Shown piece by piece: positions 16,368-26,056 of a DNA stretch of 64,000 nt (its first letter is position 1; the number at the start of each line of letters is the position of its first letter). Position numbers and translations under genes: made by a program. Origin of the DNA: UBA12191 sp964422295 (GTDB lineage: Bacteria; Planctomycetota; UBA8108; UBA1146); NCBI GenBank assembly GCA_964422295.1, contig CAYRAM010000004.1:1-64000 (forward strand), read 5' to 3'. The notes under the pieces are model-generated. The model searched no databases. It had not been told where the DNA came from and saw only the letters and a program-made list of their open reading frames with translations.

Positions 16368-17131
16368 CCAAATCGATGGAACAAGAGCTTCCCGCAGAAG
16401 ATCGATGGATCCTGATGATCGAAACCAGTCAGCGTCAGGGATCGGTGGCTCTGGGAAGTGTCGGAGGGGAGTTTATCGACGAGTTGTCCTTCAGCCCGGG
16501 ACTCGTGCACGGCAAAGAACTGCTGCCAAGAATTGATGAACTCATCTCATCGCATGGTTCCCGTTCCCAATTGGGCGTGGTCGCTGTCAGTCGTGGCCCC
16601 GGCTCATTTACAGGGATTCGTATCGGGGTCGCAGCCGCCAAGGCCATCGGCTGGGGACTCGGCATTCCCACCATCGGCCTGTCTTCCCTTGAGTGCATGA
16701 TTCATGGCCTTATTCATCGTCTCGGTCCCGACATTTCGGGACGCTGGGCAGCGATCCTCGATGCCAGTGGCGGAGACAGGGATCTGGGTATCTTTGAAAT
16801 CTCCGCTGGTCAAATCACCGTCATCGAGGACGAGCGTGCCGTGCGTGTCGAGGATTTGCCACCACTGATCTCACAAGGGACCGGGGTTGTCGGAAGTGGC
16901 TGCCGGGATGTGGAGTGGCCTGAAGGAACTCCCATCGCACCCATCGAAGCGGATCAGCCTCCGGCTGGATCAGGACTGGTCCTTGCCCATCGCAAATTGG
17001 AATTGATGCGTGCTGGTTCTCCTGCCGAAGCGGGCTGGGACAATCCCCATCAGTTGCAACCGAGATACTTGCGTGTCAGCAGAGCCGAGGAGGTTCGCCG
17101 TCAAAAGTTGGCAGAACAGGATCACCGATGA
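16364..17131 (+). CDS. tsaB: TsaB, tRNA threonylcarbamoyladenosine synthesis subunit
   Basis: Partner of TsaD and TsaE in making t6A37 on ANN-decoding tRNAs. 255 residues, ASKHA fold. ILMIETSQRQGSVAL at the N-terminus, then VAVSRGPGSFTGIRIGVAAAKAI, the family signature at about residues 71-93, and GLSSLECM. Start ATG overlaps the previous stop (ATGA), preceded by AGGGGAA; its own end overlaps the start of alr in another ATGA. The C-terminal half is divergent, as is normal for TsaB. Confidence 0.93.
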   Translation: MTKSMEQELPAEDRWILMIETSQRQGSVALGSVGGEFIDELSFSPGLVHGKELLPRIDELISSHGSRSQLGVVAVSRGPGSFTGIRIGVAAAKAIGWGLGIPTIGLSSLECMIHGLIHRLGPDISGRWAAILDASGGDRDLGIFEISAGQITVIEDERAVRVEDLPPLISQGTGVVGSGCRDVEWPEGTPIAPIEADQPPAGSGLVLAHRKLELMRAGSPAEAGWDNPHQLQPRYLRVSRAEEVRRQKLAEQDHR

Positions 17132-18297
17132 GAAGTGAACGTGCCTGGGCCAGCATCGATCTCGATCGGCTTTCTTCAAACCTGTCCCAAGCGCGGAAGT
17201 CACTCCCCGATCAAAAGATCCTCGCAGTCGTCAAAGCTGATGCCTACGGGCATGGTGCAACAGCGATTTGCAAAAGGCTGCAGGATGAAGGCATCGACTA
17301 TTTGGGGGTGGGCACTTCCCGGGAGGCGATCGATCTGCGCAATATTGGGATCACCGCACCGATCCTGATTCTTGGAGCACTCCTCCCCACCGAATTGCCA
17401 GAGGTCATCGATCGCGAAATCACCGTCACCATCCACTCACCCGGCAGGATCGAAGAGTTGGAATCGTTGGCTCGCACCAGGGGACAACAGGTCAAAGTCC
17501 ATCTGCTTGTGGACACGGGGATGGCACGTCTGGGAGTGAGCACAACAAACGCTGTCGAGTATGCGGAGATGATCGACTCCAGCCGCTGGCTTGACCTGGA
17601 AGGTTTGGGAACCCATCTCGCCACTCCCGGGGACAAGAACCAGGTTCAGTTACAGCGATCCCTCTTTCAGACCATCACCAAGGACCTTGAAAAACGCCGC
17701 ATTCGGCCGCCATTGATCCATGTCGATTCCAGTCATTCCGCACTCGGAAAGCTTCCAGAAGCAACCACGATGGTGCGACTCGGCGGCTGGCTGTACGGCA
17801 TTCCAGGCCAGCTGGATGACACCGTCAGCCTGAGTCCTGTCTTGTCCCTGCACAGCCAAATCGTTTATCTGCGGGATCATCCCGAAGGGCGCCCCATCGG
17901 TTATGGTGGGACCTTTGTAACCGCAAGACCGTCACGCTTGGCGACGATCAGTATCGGGTACCACGATGGTCTTCCCACAACCCTCTCCAACAGGGGCGAG
18001 TTGTTGATTCAGGGAAACAGGGTACCGGTCGTCGGCAGGGTCACCATGGATTACACCACTGTTGACGTAACCGATGTGCCGGGAGTTTCTGTCGGTGATA
18101 TTGTCACTTTGCTCGGCAACGATGGTGCTGAAGAGATCGACGCTGTCGAGATGGCTTCGTGGTGTGGACTGGTCCCCTATGAGGTCACTTGCCTTCTCGG
18201 GAGGCGGATCCTGCGGATTCCGGTTACTAATGATAAAGTTGCGCCGGGGATCGATGGGGAGGAAGAACTCCGGATTCCCGAAGGAGAGAGGGTCTGA
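17128..18297 (+). CDS. alr: Alanine racemase
   Basis: PLP enzyme that makes D-alanine for peptidoglycan. 389 residues. PLP lysine in VVKADAYGHGA (about residues 31-41), VHLLVDTGMARLG, and a phosphate-binding SIGYHDGLPTT that carries the catalytic tyrosine (usually GYADG, here GYHDG). GRVTMDYTTVDVT is followed by GDIVTLLG. The length fits the family. It overlaps tsaB by four bases and is followed three bases later by the AsmA-like gene, all one operon. Confidence 0.95.
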   Translation: MRSERAWASIDLDRLSSNLSQARKSLPDQKILAVVKADAYGHGATAICKRLQDEGIDYLGVGTSREAIDLRNIGITAPILILGALLPTELPEVIDREITVTIHSPGRIEELESLARTRGQQVKVHLLVDTGMARLGVSTTNAVEYAEMIDSSRWLDLEGLGTHLATPGDKNQVQLQRSLFQTITKDLEKRRIRPPLIHVDSSHSALGKLPEATTMVRLGGWLYGIPGQLDDTVSLSPVLSLHSQIVYLRDHPEGRPIGYGGTFVTARPSRLATISIGYHDGLPTTLSNRGELLIQGNRVPVVGRVTMDYTTVDVTDVPGVSVGDIVTLLGNDGAEEIDAVEMASWCGLVPYEVTCLLGRRILRIPVTNDKVAPGIDGEEELRIPEGERV

Positions 18298-18300
18298 GCG

Positions 18301-21300
18301 GTGAACAAGTCACCCGAAACGGAGTCTGCGGAACCGGCCCCACTGCCCAAGGGTGTGGTGAAACCGACCCGGACCCGACAAACTGCCCGCCGACGACACC
18401 GGATCATCCTGTTCATTCTTGTGCCGGCGATATTTATCGGGGTTCTCTTCTGGGTTGCAGAACGAGTCCTCAGTCCCGAACAATTGTATCTGCGCGCACA
18501 GACTTTTTTGCAAAACAGCATCTCCACTGGTTTCAGTGTCGCCAAAGTTGAGTGGCAATGGCCTGCGAGCATCCTTGTCGAAGACTTGGTCATTCACTCA
18601 CCCTCGGGAAGCCGCCTCCCCGAATTGATCAGAATCGGCCAATTGGCTGTGGATCTCTCAATTCTTGGTCTCATCACCGGAGACTTGGAGGTCTCCAGGG
18701 CTGAGATCGACAATTCCACCATCGTTCTGGAAAGGGACACCTTTGGAGATCTGACGCTGCTCGCTGTCCTCAGAAGTTCCACCGCTCCCTTACAAGGACC
18801 TCTCACCTACGAAGAATCACGGACCGTCGTCAGGGACTCTGTGATCAAGCCTCCCGAGTTGGTCATCAGCAATCTGGAAGTTCACACCTGCCCCGAAACA
18901 GTCGCTCACAGCCCTGAAGGGCTTGATATCAGTCAGTTACGTTTGGAAGTTTCAGCGGAAGATCCTGAACTTTGGGTCATGGACGGAGTTGCCTTCGACA
19001 CCTCGGTCAAAAGCATCAAGCTCGACGGCGGAGGTCGCCTTTCGATGGGAGACTTCGAGTTGGTGCTGGAGGTGGATGAACTGACGTTGAATGATGATCT
19101 TCGAAAGCGTATTCCCCCCGCATTGCGTCCTGTTTGGGATAAATACAACCCCAGCGGAATCGCCTCACTCAAGCACGAGTTGTTCTTCCGGGATGCCCGT
19201 GAAATCCGCAATTCGATGACGGTTGATATCTCCAGGGGAAAACTACAATTGTCGGATCCGGATGTCACCCTTGAGTCACTCACCGGAGAACTCACGATTA
19301 CCCCCGACGCCATCTCATTCAGAGATCCTCTTTCAGGAAAAGTATTCGGTGCAGAGGCACAGCTGGAGGGGGAAATCCAACTTGAAACCCTCGAACCAGG
19401 TGCCAGCGATTTGCGCGCTTCACTCAAAGGTCTTGCGTTTGAACCACGCATCTACGAAGTCCTGCCCGATGGAATCAGGAAAATTTGGGATCAGTACAAT
19501 CCCTCGGGGAAGTTTGACTTTGAGATAGAGGCGATCGGCGATGAGTTTCCTCCCAAGGTCAGCCAAGTACTGCTGACACTGAACAACACCGACGGCAATT
19601 ATTCACTCTACCCCTATCCCCTGAGAAACATCGATGGGGAGATTCGATATACCCCGGGGCTCCTGGAAATCGACCTGGAGGGAGGACTGGCTGACACTCC
19701 TGTCCGCGCTCGGGGAACATTTGAAATGATCCCCTTTGGAAAAAGACACCTCTTGATTGAAGGTTTCAGCATCCCCATCGATGATCGGCTCAGAACTGCC
19801 CTCGGAGACAAAATTGCTGCCTACTACGACAAGTACTCTCCCCGGGGAACCACGGACCTGGCGATCACGATGGAACGATTGAAACTTGAAGAACCTCTCG
19901 ATTTAAAGGTCATCGTCAAACCCACCCACGCCAGTGTTTCACATGGCTCTTTCCCCTACCGAATTGACGGCATTCGTGGCGATATCATCTTTGACATCTC
20001 CGATCGAAAAATGCTATTGCGCAAACTCTCTGGCTTTCACGGAGCAAGCCCTGTCACTCTCGAAGCAGGCTATATCGATCTCGTCACAGGAGAGATGGAA
20101 ATCCCCATCGAAAGCCCTGGCTTGGTCCCCGATGAAGAGTTGCTCTCCGCATTGCCGAACGATGTCGAGTCACGATTGAGATCGCTGGACATTCTGAACG
20201 GCGGCGGAGCACTGGAAACAGTGGTCGAACTGTTTCGCAAGGATAACTCCGAATTGGGAGTCTACGTTCGCTCAAGGGTCGTGGAGCCGCTGCAACTAAA
20301 GTACAACCGCTTGCCGTATCCGCTCATCTTTCACGGAGGCCAGGTGATTTACTCCAGTTCTGAAAAGCGGGTTCGCCTCGATGATCTGTATACCGATCCG
20401 GGGGCCACTCCTGTCGTCAGGGTCTCTGGTGAAATTGGCCCCGACGACTCTGCAGAACCTCTCGGGGCTGATTCCACCCTGCTGGCGATCCGCTTGAGCA
20501 TCGATGAGGGGCTCGACAGTGTCGGTCTCTCCCTATCCGACGAGACCTTTGTATCCAGTCTTCCCGCAGATCCCCGAGCGTTTCTTGAACGAATGAAACT
20601 CACTGGGGATGTCACGGGGACTCTTGATGTCGTCCATCAATATGGACTGGATTCATCGGGAATTGAAATCCAGTCTGTGCGATATGACGCCCGCGGAAAA
20701 CTGCGGAATGGAGGTCTTGATTTCGGCATCAATGCAGGAGACTTGGCAGCAGATTTTGAAGTTCACGGAGGGATAGAACCGGGAACCGGCCACACTTTTT
20801 CAGGCCAACTGAGAAGATTCACCCTCGATTTCAATAACTTCCTGGCGACGATTCCCGAAGACCGCACCCTCGACTTTACCTATGGAAAAACACACCCTCG
20901 CCTGACTCCCCGCGGATCTGCTGCATACCATCTTCCAACCCCATGGGTACTCGACCGATTGCCCGTTGATCGCACTCGCTTATTCCAGGCGGAGATAGGT
21001 CCTGCAGGGATATACGGAGGCACTCTCGACGGTTTCTTTTTTGTCGACCTCAGTGATCACGAAGGAACTTATGCAGGAGAAATCCTGGTGGACGATCTTC
21101 AACTCGAAAAGGGATCTGGCAGTCTCTTCGGCAGATCAAACATCGCCGGAAGCACAAGAATCGATACGCGGTTTGCAGGAGCAGTGGGCATCGAAGGTTC
21201 TACGACGGGAAATGGATCCTTCACCATCTCCAATGGAAACCTCGCTCGAATCCCATTGGTTGCCGGAGCACTGATCAATCCATTTGAAGGTCTTAATCGG

Positions 21301-21585
21301 CGAAACAATAAAATCAAATCCGCTGAGGGCCAATTCACCATTGCAAATTCTGCATTCGAATTCAATGGAATGGGTTCTCTCAAATTGGACAGCCCCACCG
21401 GAGAAATCTTTGGCAAGGGCAGATTCGGATTTGACACTTCCATCGATTTGGTGTTTGAACCTCAAACACTTGGCGGAACTCCGCTGATTTCGGATATCGC
21501 AAACCGCCTGCTGAGATTCAGGGTGATGGGTACAATTGATGATCCTAAAATCACCATTCGCAAAGTCAAACAACAAGAACTGTAA
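18301..21585 (+). CDS. Large AsmA-like envelope protein
   Basis: 1094 residues from a GTG just after the alr stop. A basic N-terminus, one membrane helix (about 40-58, ILFILVPAIFIGVLFWVAE), then a very long beta-rich periplasmic part with recurring segments of the AsmA/TamB type. Two related units contain IPPALRPVWDKYNPSG and LPDGIRKIWDQYNPSG; a third reads KIAAYYDKYSPRG, showing an internal repeat of about 130-220 residues. The C-terminus (TGEIFGKGRFGFD, ISDIANRLLRFRVMGTIDDPKI) matches the AsmA C-terminal region. Such proteins are thought to bridge the periplasm for lipid transport. Co-transcription with alr and tsaB fits an envelope role. Confidence 0.8.
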   Translation: MNKSPETESAEPAPLPKGVVKPTRTRQTARRRHRIILFILVPAIFIGVLFWVAERVLSPEQLYLRAQTFLQNSISTGFSVAKVEWQWPASILVEDLVIHSPSGSRLPELIRIGQLAVDLSILGLITGDLEVSRAEIDNSTIVLERDTFGDLTLLAVLRSSTAPLQGPLTYEESRTVVRDSVIKPPELVISNLEVHTCPETVAHSPEGLDISQLRLEVSAEDPELWVMDGVAFDTSVKSIKLDGGGRLSMGDFELVLEVDELTLNDDLRKRIPPALRPVWDKYNPSGIASLKHELFFRDAREIRNSMTVDISRGKLQLSDPDVTLESLTGELTITPDAISFRDPLSGKVFGAEAQLEGEIQLETLEPGASDLRASLKGLAFEPRIYEVLPDGIRKIWDQYNPSGKFDFEIEAIGDEFPPKVSQVLLTLNNTDGNYSLYPYPLRNIDGEIRYTPGLLEIDLEGGLADTPVRARGTFEMIPFGKRHLLIEGFSIPIDDRLRTALGDKIAAYYDKYSPRGTTDLAITMERLKLEEPLDLKVIVKPTHASVSHGSFPYRIDGIRGDIIFDISDRKMLLRKLSGFHGASPVTLEAGYIDLVTGEMEIPIESPGLVPDEELLSALPNDVESRLRSLDILNGGGALETVVELFRKDNSELGVYVRSRVVEPLQLKYNRLPYPLIFHGGQVIYSSSEKRVRLDDLYTDPGATPVVRVSGEIGPDDSAEPLGADSTLLAIRLSIDEGLDSVGLSLSDETFVSSLPADPRAFLERMKLTGDVTGTLDVVHQYGLDSSGIEIQSVRYDARGKLRNGGLDFGINAGDLAADFEVHGGIEPGTGHTFSGQLRRFTLDFNNFLATIPEDRTLDFTYGKTHPRLTPRGSAAYHLPTPWVLDRLPVDRTRLFQAEIGPAGIYGGTLDGFFFVDLSDHEGTYAGEILVDDLQLEKGSGSLFGRSNIAGSTRIDTRFAGAVGIEGSTTGNGSFTISNGNLARIPLVAGALINPFEGLNRRNNKIKSAEGQFTIANSAFEFNGMGSLKLDSPTGEIFGKGRFGFDTSIDLVFEPQTLGGTPLISDIANRLLRFRVMGTIDDPKITIRKVKQQEL

Positions 21586-21622
21586 TCGGATTCAACTGCA
21601 TTATCCGGCTGTCCGAATTACA

Positions 21623-22018
21623 TCACCTCAAACCACTGAGTGAAATCAAGTGGTTCACCTTTTCGATCAGATCACTTGGAGAAAATGGCTTACTGAGGAA
21701 TAAAGTCGGCTGCTCAGGATCATGGCACTCTTCGACTTTTTTATCGAAAGCAAATCCAGAGATCAACAAAGTTGGAATCCCTAATCCGCTTTCTCTAAGG
21801 GATTCCAGAAACTGAACCCCCGAAGGAACATTCTGTCCCAATCGAATATCACTGATCATCAGGTCATATTGGCTCACATCGATTGGCGCAATGTTCAATG
21901 GGGAGTTGATGTCGGTACACTCCAGCCCTGTTTCCTTGACAACTTCTACGACGTATTCCCTGACTGCCTGCTCGTCATCGATGACAATGCAGCGCAATCC
22001 TTGATATTGTTGGCTCAT
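21623..22018 (-). CDS. Stand-alone response regulator receiver domain
   Basis: 131 residues from the ATG at 22018, with GAGAAGG before it; the frame begins at a GTG six codons upstream. CheY fold: acidic pair in IVIDDEQAV, phosphoacceptor aspartate in DLMISDIRLGQN (about residue 55), serine in TLLISGF, lysine in FLSKPFSP. No output domain, so it must act through a partner. No histidine kinase gene is nearby. It converges with the AsmA-like gene. Confidence 0.9.
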   Translation of the reverse strand: MSQQYQGLRCIVIDDEQAVREYVVEVVKETGLECTDINSPLNIAPIDVSQYDLMISDIRLGQNVPSGVQFLESLRESGLGIPTLLISGFAFDKKVEECHDPEQPTLFLSKPFSPSDLIEKVNHLISLSGLR

Positions 22019-22382
22019 AGCGCCTTCTCGCACCAAGAGCCGAACTCAGTTTCTCCAGCAAAGGACTGGCAGGAGTCTGCGTCATGGGAATCCGATATCC
22101 CACCGAGGAGTCGCTTCCGAAGATGGATTTCTCTCTCTTGGTACATTTTGCTTCTCATTTCGGTAAAGATGGAGCGGTACTCATGGGATATCAAAACGCC
22201 CACCCATAGAGGCAAGGTTCCCTCAAATGACACTTTTCTTCCCTTTTTTGGTAATAAAACTGCCTCTGCGGCTCCACTATTACTGATTCGTGTCGACTCC
22301 TTTGCCCTGTATCCCTATCCAGGTGTCCAGATCCCTCGATGCGTACCCACTTCTGGATCATCATGCTTAGTAGGAGGAATCC
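22019..22382. other. Non-coding stretch between divergent genes
   Basis: About 360 bases between the receiver gene and ftcD, transcribed away from each other, so promoters for both should lie here. Open frames present are short and lack ribosome sites or recognisable content. An AGGAGG ribosome site for ftcD ends the stretch. No clear operator, riboswitch or terminator was seen. Confidence 0.5.
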
Positions 22383-24224
22383 ATGACTGAAACCACTCCC
22401 AGTTCCGGCCTGATCGAGTGTGTCCCCAACATCTCTGAGGGCAGAGATCAGCAGAAGATCGATCAAATCGTCGCTGCTGCAACCGCCATTCCCGAGGTTC
22501 GTTGTCTCGATGTAGATCCGGGTTCAGATACCCACAGAACCGTTATCACATTAGTCGGCCCCCCTGAAGCCATCGCTGAGGCGGCATTTCAACTGGTTCG
22601 CAAAGCAGCCGAGTTGATCGACATGAGCCAGCATCACGGTGCTCATGCCCGACATGGAGCCACCGACGTTTGCCCATTCATTCCTGTCAGCGGCGTGACG
22701 ATGGAAGATTGCATCAAAGTCGCACGAAGCGTCGGTCAGAGAATTGGAGAAGAACTCAATATCCCGGTCTACATGTATGATCGCGCCGCCCTTCGGGAGG
22801 ATCGCAGGTCCCTGGCAGATGTTCGCAGGGGTGAATATGAAGCTCTTGCAGAAAAAATGACTGATCCGGATTGGGCACCTGATTTCGGTCCGGCTCAATT
22901 CAAGCCCGGACCCGGGGTAGTCACCGTCGGAGCTCGAGAATTCCTGATTGCTTACAACGTCAATCTGAATACCCGTGACAAACCCAAGGCGGATGATTTG
23001 GCTATGGAAATACGGGAGAAGGGCCGGGCTGTCCGCATCGATCAAAAGACGCCCTACTACTCAAGTGGAAAACTATTGCGCTACTCCCAGCCAAATCAGC
23101 AGTGGCCTTCAAATCTGACCGGAGAAATTTTTGATTCAAGAGAGGCCCTCGACAAACATCTGAGAGATAACGGCACAACTCTCGCCGATGAAGTTGCATT
23201 TTTTGGTCAGGACTCTGATGCACTCGATGGCGAGATGGTGATGAAGCGAGGGACTTTTGAACATTGTCGTGCTGTGGGATGGGTGATCCCTGAATATGGT
23301 CGCGCACAGATATCCATCAACCTGACTGATTTTAATGTGACCAACATGCACCACGTTTACGACACTTGCCGAGACCTTGCCGAAGCCCGAGGGCTGGTCA
23401 TCACAGGTTCGGAACTGGTCGGTGTCGTACCCTACCGTGCGATTCGTGAGAGCGGGGAGCACTACCTGCAAAGTCAGGGAAGCAGCGGCGGCATTCCTGT
23501 CAGGGACATCATTGCGACAGCAGTGCAATCTCTTGGTCTCGAGGACTTGGTGCCGTTCGATGTGGATTCCACCGTCCTCGGAATGCCAACGACTCGGGGC
23601 GATTTGACAGGGATGGAAATTCACGCCTTCACCGACGAAGTCTCCCGCGATTCCCCTGCTCCTGGGGGGGGATCGATCGCAGCTCTCGCCGGTTCACTCG
23701 CTGCAGCGCTCACTTCGATGGTCGCTAATTTGACCTTCGCCAAGCGCAAGTACCGGAAAAGACAACCCCAGATGGAGGAGTTGGCAAAGACCGCCCAAAG
23801 ATTGAAGGACGAACTATTACGAGCAGTCGATGAAGACACGAAAGCTTTCGAAATGGTGATCGAGGCGATGCGCTTGCCCCAGGGAAATCCCGAACAGGAA
23901 AAACTGCGCTCAAAAGCGATCGAAGATGGTTATAGGCATGCAACCGAGGTTCCGATGAGCACTGCTCGCCTCTGTGTCGAAGTACTCGAATTGGCAACCG
24001 ATGCGGTCGAGAACGGGATGCCTGCCAGCGTCACGGATGCGGGAACAGCCTGCTGGATGGCGAGAGCAGGGGTGGAAAGTGCCCTTTACAATGTTCGTGT
24101 CAATCTGGGTGAACTGCAGGATTCCCAATGGAAATCGTCAATTATCGAGGAATCTCAGCAAATTTCAGTTCGAGCGGACCAATTGTTGGGGGATTCGCGT
24201 CAGCAAATCGATAGAATCCTGTGA
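22383..24224 (+). CDS. ftcD: Bifunctional glutamate formiminotransferase / formiminotetrahydrofolate cyclodeaminase
   Basis: Moves the formimino group from formiminoglutamate to tetrahydrofolate and then deaminates it to methenyl-THF, the last step of histidine breakdown. 613 residues, longer than the roughly 541 of animals. Transferase half at about 1-400: ECVPNISEGRD, the catalytic-histidine region SQHHGAHARHGATDVCPFIP, and VVPYRAI. Cyclodeaminase half from about 415: FTDEVSRDSPAPGGGSIAAL, a helical bundle with KRKYRKRQPQM, and DAGTACWMARAGVESAL. AGGAGG lies before the ATG. No other hut gene is visible here. The extra length lies mostly in the second transferase subdomain. Confidence 0.95.
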   Translation: MTETTPSSGLIECVPNISEGRDQQKIDQIVAAATAIPEVRCLDVDPGSDTHRTVITLVGPPEAIAEAAFQLVRKAAELIDMSQHHGAHARHGATDVCPFIPVSGVTMEDCIKVARSVGQRIGEELNIPVYMYDRAALREDRRSLADVRRGEYEALAEKMTDPDWAPDFGPAQFKPGPGVVTVGAREFLIAYNVNLNTRDKPKADDLAMEIREKGRAVRIDQKTPYYSSGKLLRYSQPNQQWPSNLTGEIFDSREALDKHLRDNGTTLADEVAFFGQDSDALDGEMVMKRGTFEHCRAVGWVIPEYGRAQISINLTDFNVTNMHHVYDTCRDLAEARGLVITGSELVGVVPYRAIRESGEHYLQSQGSSGGIPVRDIIATAVQSLGLEDLVPFDVDSTVLGMPTTRGDLTGMEIHAFTDEVSRDSPAPGGGSIAALAGSLAAALTSMVANLTFAKRKYRKRQPQMEELAKTAQRLKDELLRAVDEDTKAFEMVIEAMRLPQGNPEQEKLRSKAIEDGYRHATEVPMSTARLCVEVLELATDAVENGMPASVTDAGTACWMARAGVESALYNVRVNLGELQDSQWKSSIIEESQQISVRADQLLGDSRQQIDRIL

Positions 24225-24313
24225 CATGGCGAAACGGGCCCTAATTTGCGGGGTTCTTACAGTTGAGGCTCTGATGACAGGGGCCTAAAAAATAGCCTCG
24301 TGAAAGGAAAATC

Positions 24314-25147
24314 ATGAAGGTTTACCTCACCATTCTCGGGTTGCTGGGTGCTTTCACCATCGGTGCATTAGTCCACACCCTAGACAATTTGGATAAAGCA
24401 CAAAATGAAATCGAGCGCTCGCAAAATACCATCGAGGTTTTAAGGAGCAGGCTCGAAGTCCTGGAAAACAAAGCTGAAGAAGAAGCCGAAACCCAAATTT
24501 TCACTTACTCAGGATCAGCAAACCCTTCCGCAGAAGACATCCCCGAAGAGTTGGTCACCGCACTGGCGAGCCGTCTCGTCCAGGACCCTGCCAGCATGCA
24601 GGCGATCGCCCGGGAAGTCCCCCGCAGCCAGAGCAGCGATAGCGGACTCGCATCGATCAGTGCTTCGGAATTTGACAGTCAAGTCCGCAACACCCTCGAA
24701 GCGATCGAAGAAGAAGAGCGCGCCGAGCGCATGCAGCGAATGCAGGAGAGAGCTCTCGAACGCTCTGAAGAGCGAGCCAACAGAATGGCTGAGCAATTGG
24801 GTCTCGATGGCCGCACCGCTGAACAGTTTTCAGCCTTGATGGTCAATCACTCATCGGAACGCATGGAAGTCATGATGGAGGCTTGGGAAATGGATCTGGC
24901 GAGGGGAGAAACTCGGAACCTCCTCAATCAGGTCCGCGATGAGCAAAACCAGGAAATCTCCGGTATCCTGACTACCAGTCAGTATGAGCAGTACCTTGAA
25001 ATTCCCCAGGACGATTGGGGACGTGGCGGTCGCGGAGGCGGCTGGGGAAGCCCTCCCTCCAACAATGGAAACAACAACAATTCAGGCAACAATAATGGAA
25101 ATACGGGTGGCAGCAGTGGAGGTCCGGGTCGCAACAGCGGCCAATGA
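24314..25147 (+). CDS. Membrane-anchored coiled-coil protein with CpxP-like region
   Basis: 277 residues. An N-terminal membrane helix (about 5-22), immediately followed by a coiled coil (about 24-60, LDKAQNEIERSQNTIEVLRS). Residues about 135-230 form charged helices (RMQRMQERALERSEERANRM, then an LGLDGRTAEQFSAL segment and ISGILTTSQYEQYLEI). That spacing recalls the LTxxQ pairs of CpxP/Spy-like periplasmic proteins. The tail is glycine/asparagine-rich (GGRGGGWGSPPSNNGN) and probably disordered. AAGGAAA before the ATG. Function unknown; CpxP-like is a suggestion from helix pattern only. Confidence 0.6.
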   Translation: MKVYLTILGLLGAFTIGALVHTLDNLDKAQNEIERSQNTIEVLRSRLEVLENKAEEEAETQIFTYSGSANPSAEDIPEELVTALASRLVQDPASMQAIAREVPRSQSSDSGLASISASEFDSQVRNTLEAIEEEERAERMQRMQERALERSEERANRMAEQLGLDGRTAEQFSALMVNHSSERMEVMMEAWEMDLARGETRNLLNQVRDEQNQEISGILTTSQYEQYLEIPQDDWGRGGRGGGWGSPPSNNGNNNNSGNNNGNTGGSSGGPGRNSGQ

Positions 25148-25193
25148 TCAGAAGCCGTTCTGATCGTGTCGATACCCAGGGGGAGTCAGATCG

Positions 25194-25661
25194 ATGCTCA
25201 AAACCGAGAAGGATTACACCGATCCTTTCGTCAGGCAACTGAGCCTGTTTTTGGATAATCGCGTTGGTAAACTTCGCGAGGTCCTCCGCCACCTGACTAC
25301 AGAAGACATTCTGGTTCATGCCCTCTCAGTGGTCGATAGTGCAGACCACGCCATCGTCAGGATCATCGTGGACAGGGTAGGAACTGCTTGCAAGGCTCTC
25401 GAAGAAAACGATGTCCCGACATCCGTCAGCCAAATCCTTGCCGTAGAAGTGCCCAACGAGCGTGCGGGGATTCGAATGATTTGCCGAAGCTTGTTACAAG
25501 CAGAAATCAACATCCATTACGCTTATCCGATGCTGACCCGACCCCACGGCTTTGGGGTATTGATCATCCACGTCGATGAACCGGAAACTTCCAGGAATTT
25601 GCTTCTGGACGACGGTTTTAATCTATTGGACGAAAGTGATCTTGGTCTCGCGGGCGTCTAG
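25194..25661 (+). CDS. Tandem ACT domain protein
   Basis: 155 residues, two ACT domains. The first opens QLSLFLDNRVGKLREVLRHL (about residues 14-33) and continues ILVHALSVVDSADHAIVRII. The second opens ILAVEVPNERAGIRMICRSL and continues EINIHYAYPML. The D/N-x-x-G-x-L/I ligand motif is present in both (NRVGKL, NERAGI). Such two-ACT proteins without an enzyme domain are taken to sense amino acids. GGGGGAG precedes the ATG. The ligand and partner cannot be seen from context. Confidence 0.88.
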   Translation: MLKTEKDYTDPFVRQLSLFLDNRVGKLREVLRHLTTEDILVHALSVVDSADHAIVRIIVDRVGTACKALEENDVPTSVSQILAVEVPNERAGIRMICRSLLQAEINIHYAYPMLTRPHGFGVLIIHVDEPETSRNLLLDDGFNLLDESDLGLAGV

Positions 25662-25691
25662 GCCTGCCCAGCTTCTTACTGCTTCAACAAT

Positions 25692-25727
25692 AAAAAAACC
25701 CCCCGACCCGAGGAGTGGGCCAGAGGG
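25692..25727 (-). terminator. Strong rho-independent terminator
   Basis: On the minus strand CCCUCUGGCCC pairs along all 11 positions with GGGUCGGGGGG (G-U pairs included) across a 7-base loop, followed by seven U. It ends the possible small RNA described next or the long 3' region of the cytochrome lipoprotein gene. Confidence 0.9.
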
Positions 25728-25935
25728 TAGGTGACGATATAGAATCGTCACTGGTGTCCCCCGCTTCTCCCGCGAAGTATCTGCGGTGAGGAACCGCAGT
25801 GAGTGTTCCGGTCTGCTGAAATCAGCTCACGGTTGACGTCCCCCGAAGTCAGTCCGAAGATTCGAAACACAGCGAAGAGAAACTTGTTGATTCAAGGTTA
25901 TCCGGGGTAAGAAATTCGCCTAGTGTTGCCAATGT
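25692..25935 (-). ncRNA. Candidate structured small RNA or long structured 3' UTR
   Basis: No credible reading frame occupies 25662-26056. On the minus strand the last 250 bases hold a row of hairpins before the terminator: GCTGA-tt-TCAGC (about 25814-25825), CTGCGGT-tcctc-ACCGCAG (about 25781-25799), CTTC-gcggga-GAAG (about 25763-25776) and GTGACGAT-tctat-ATCGTCAC (about 25731-25751). Two copies of GGGGGAC occur in it. No match to tmRNA, RNase P, SRP RNA or a common riboswitch could be made by eye. It could equally be the 3' UTR of the gene ending at 26057. No confident promoter was found. Confidence 0.45.
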
Positions 25936-26056
25936 GGGAGTGCTTCGTGGCAATGGAAGTTTACGGTAGGTGGGATTTGGAAGAGAATCGCGTGAGAACG
26001 ACTTCACCTATCAGCCAGTGTTGACAGTAAAGTCCTGGGGAGTACGGACATGTTAG

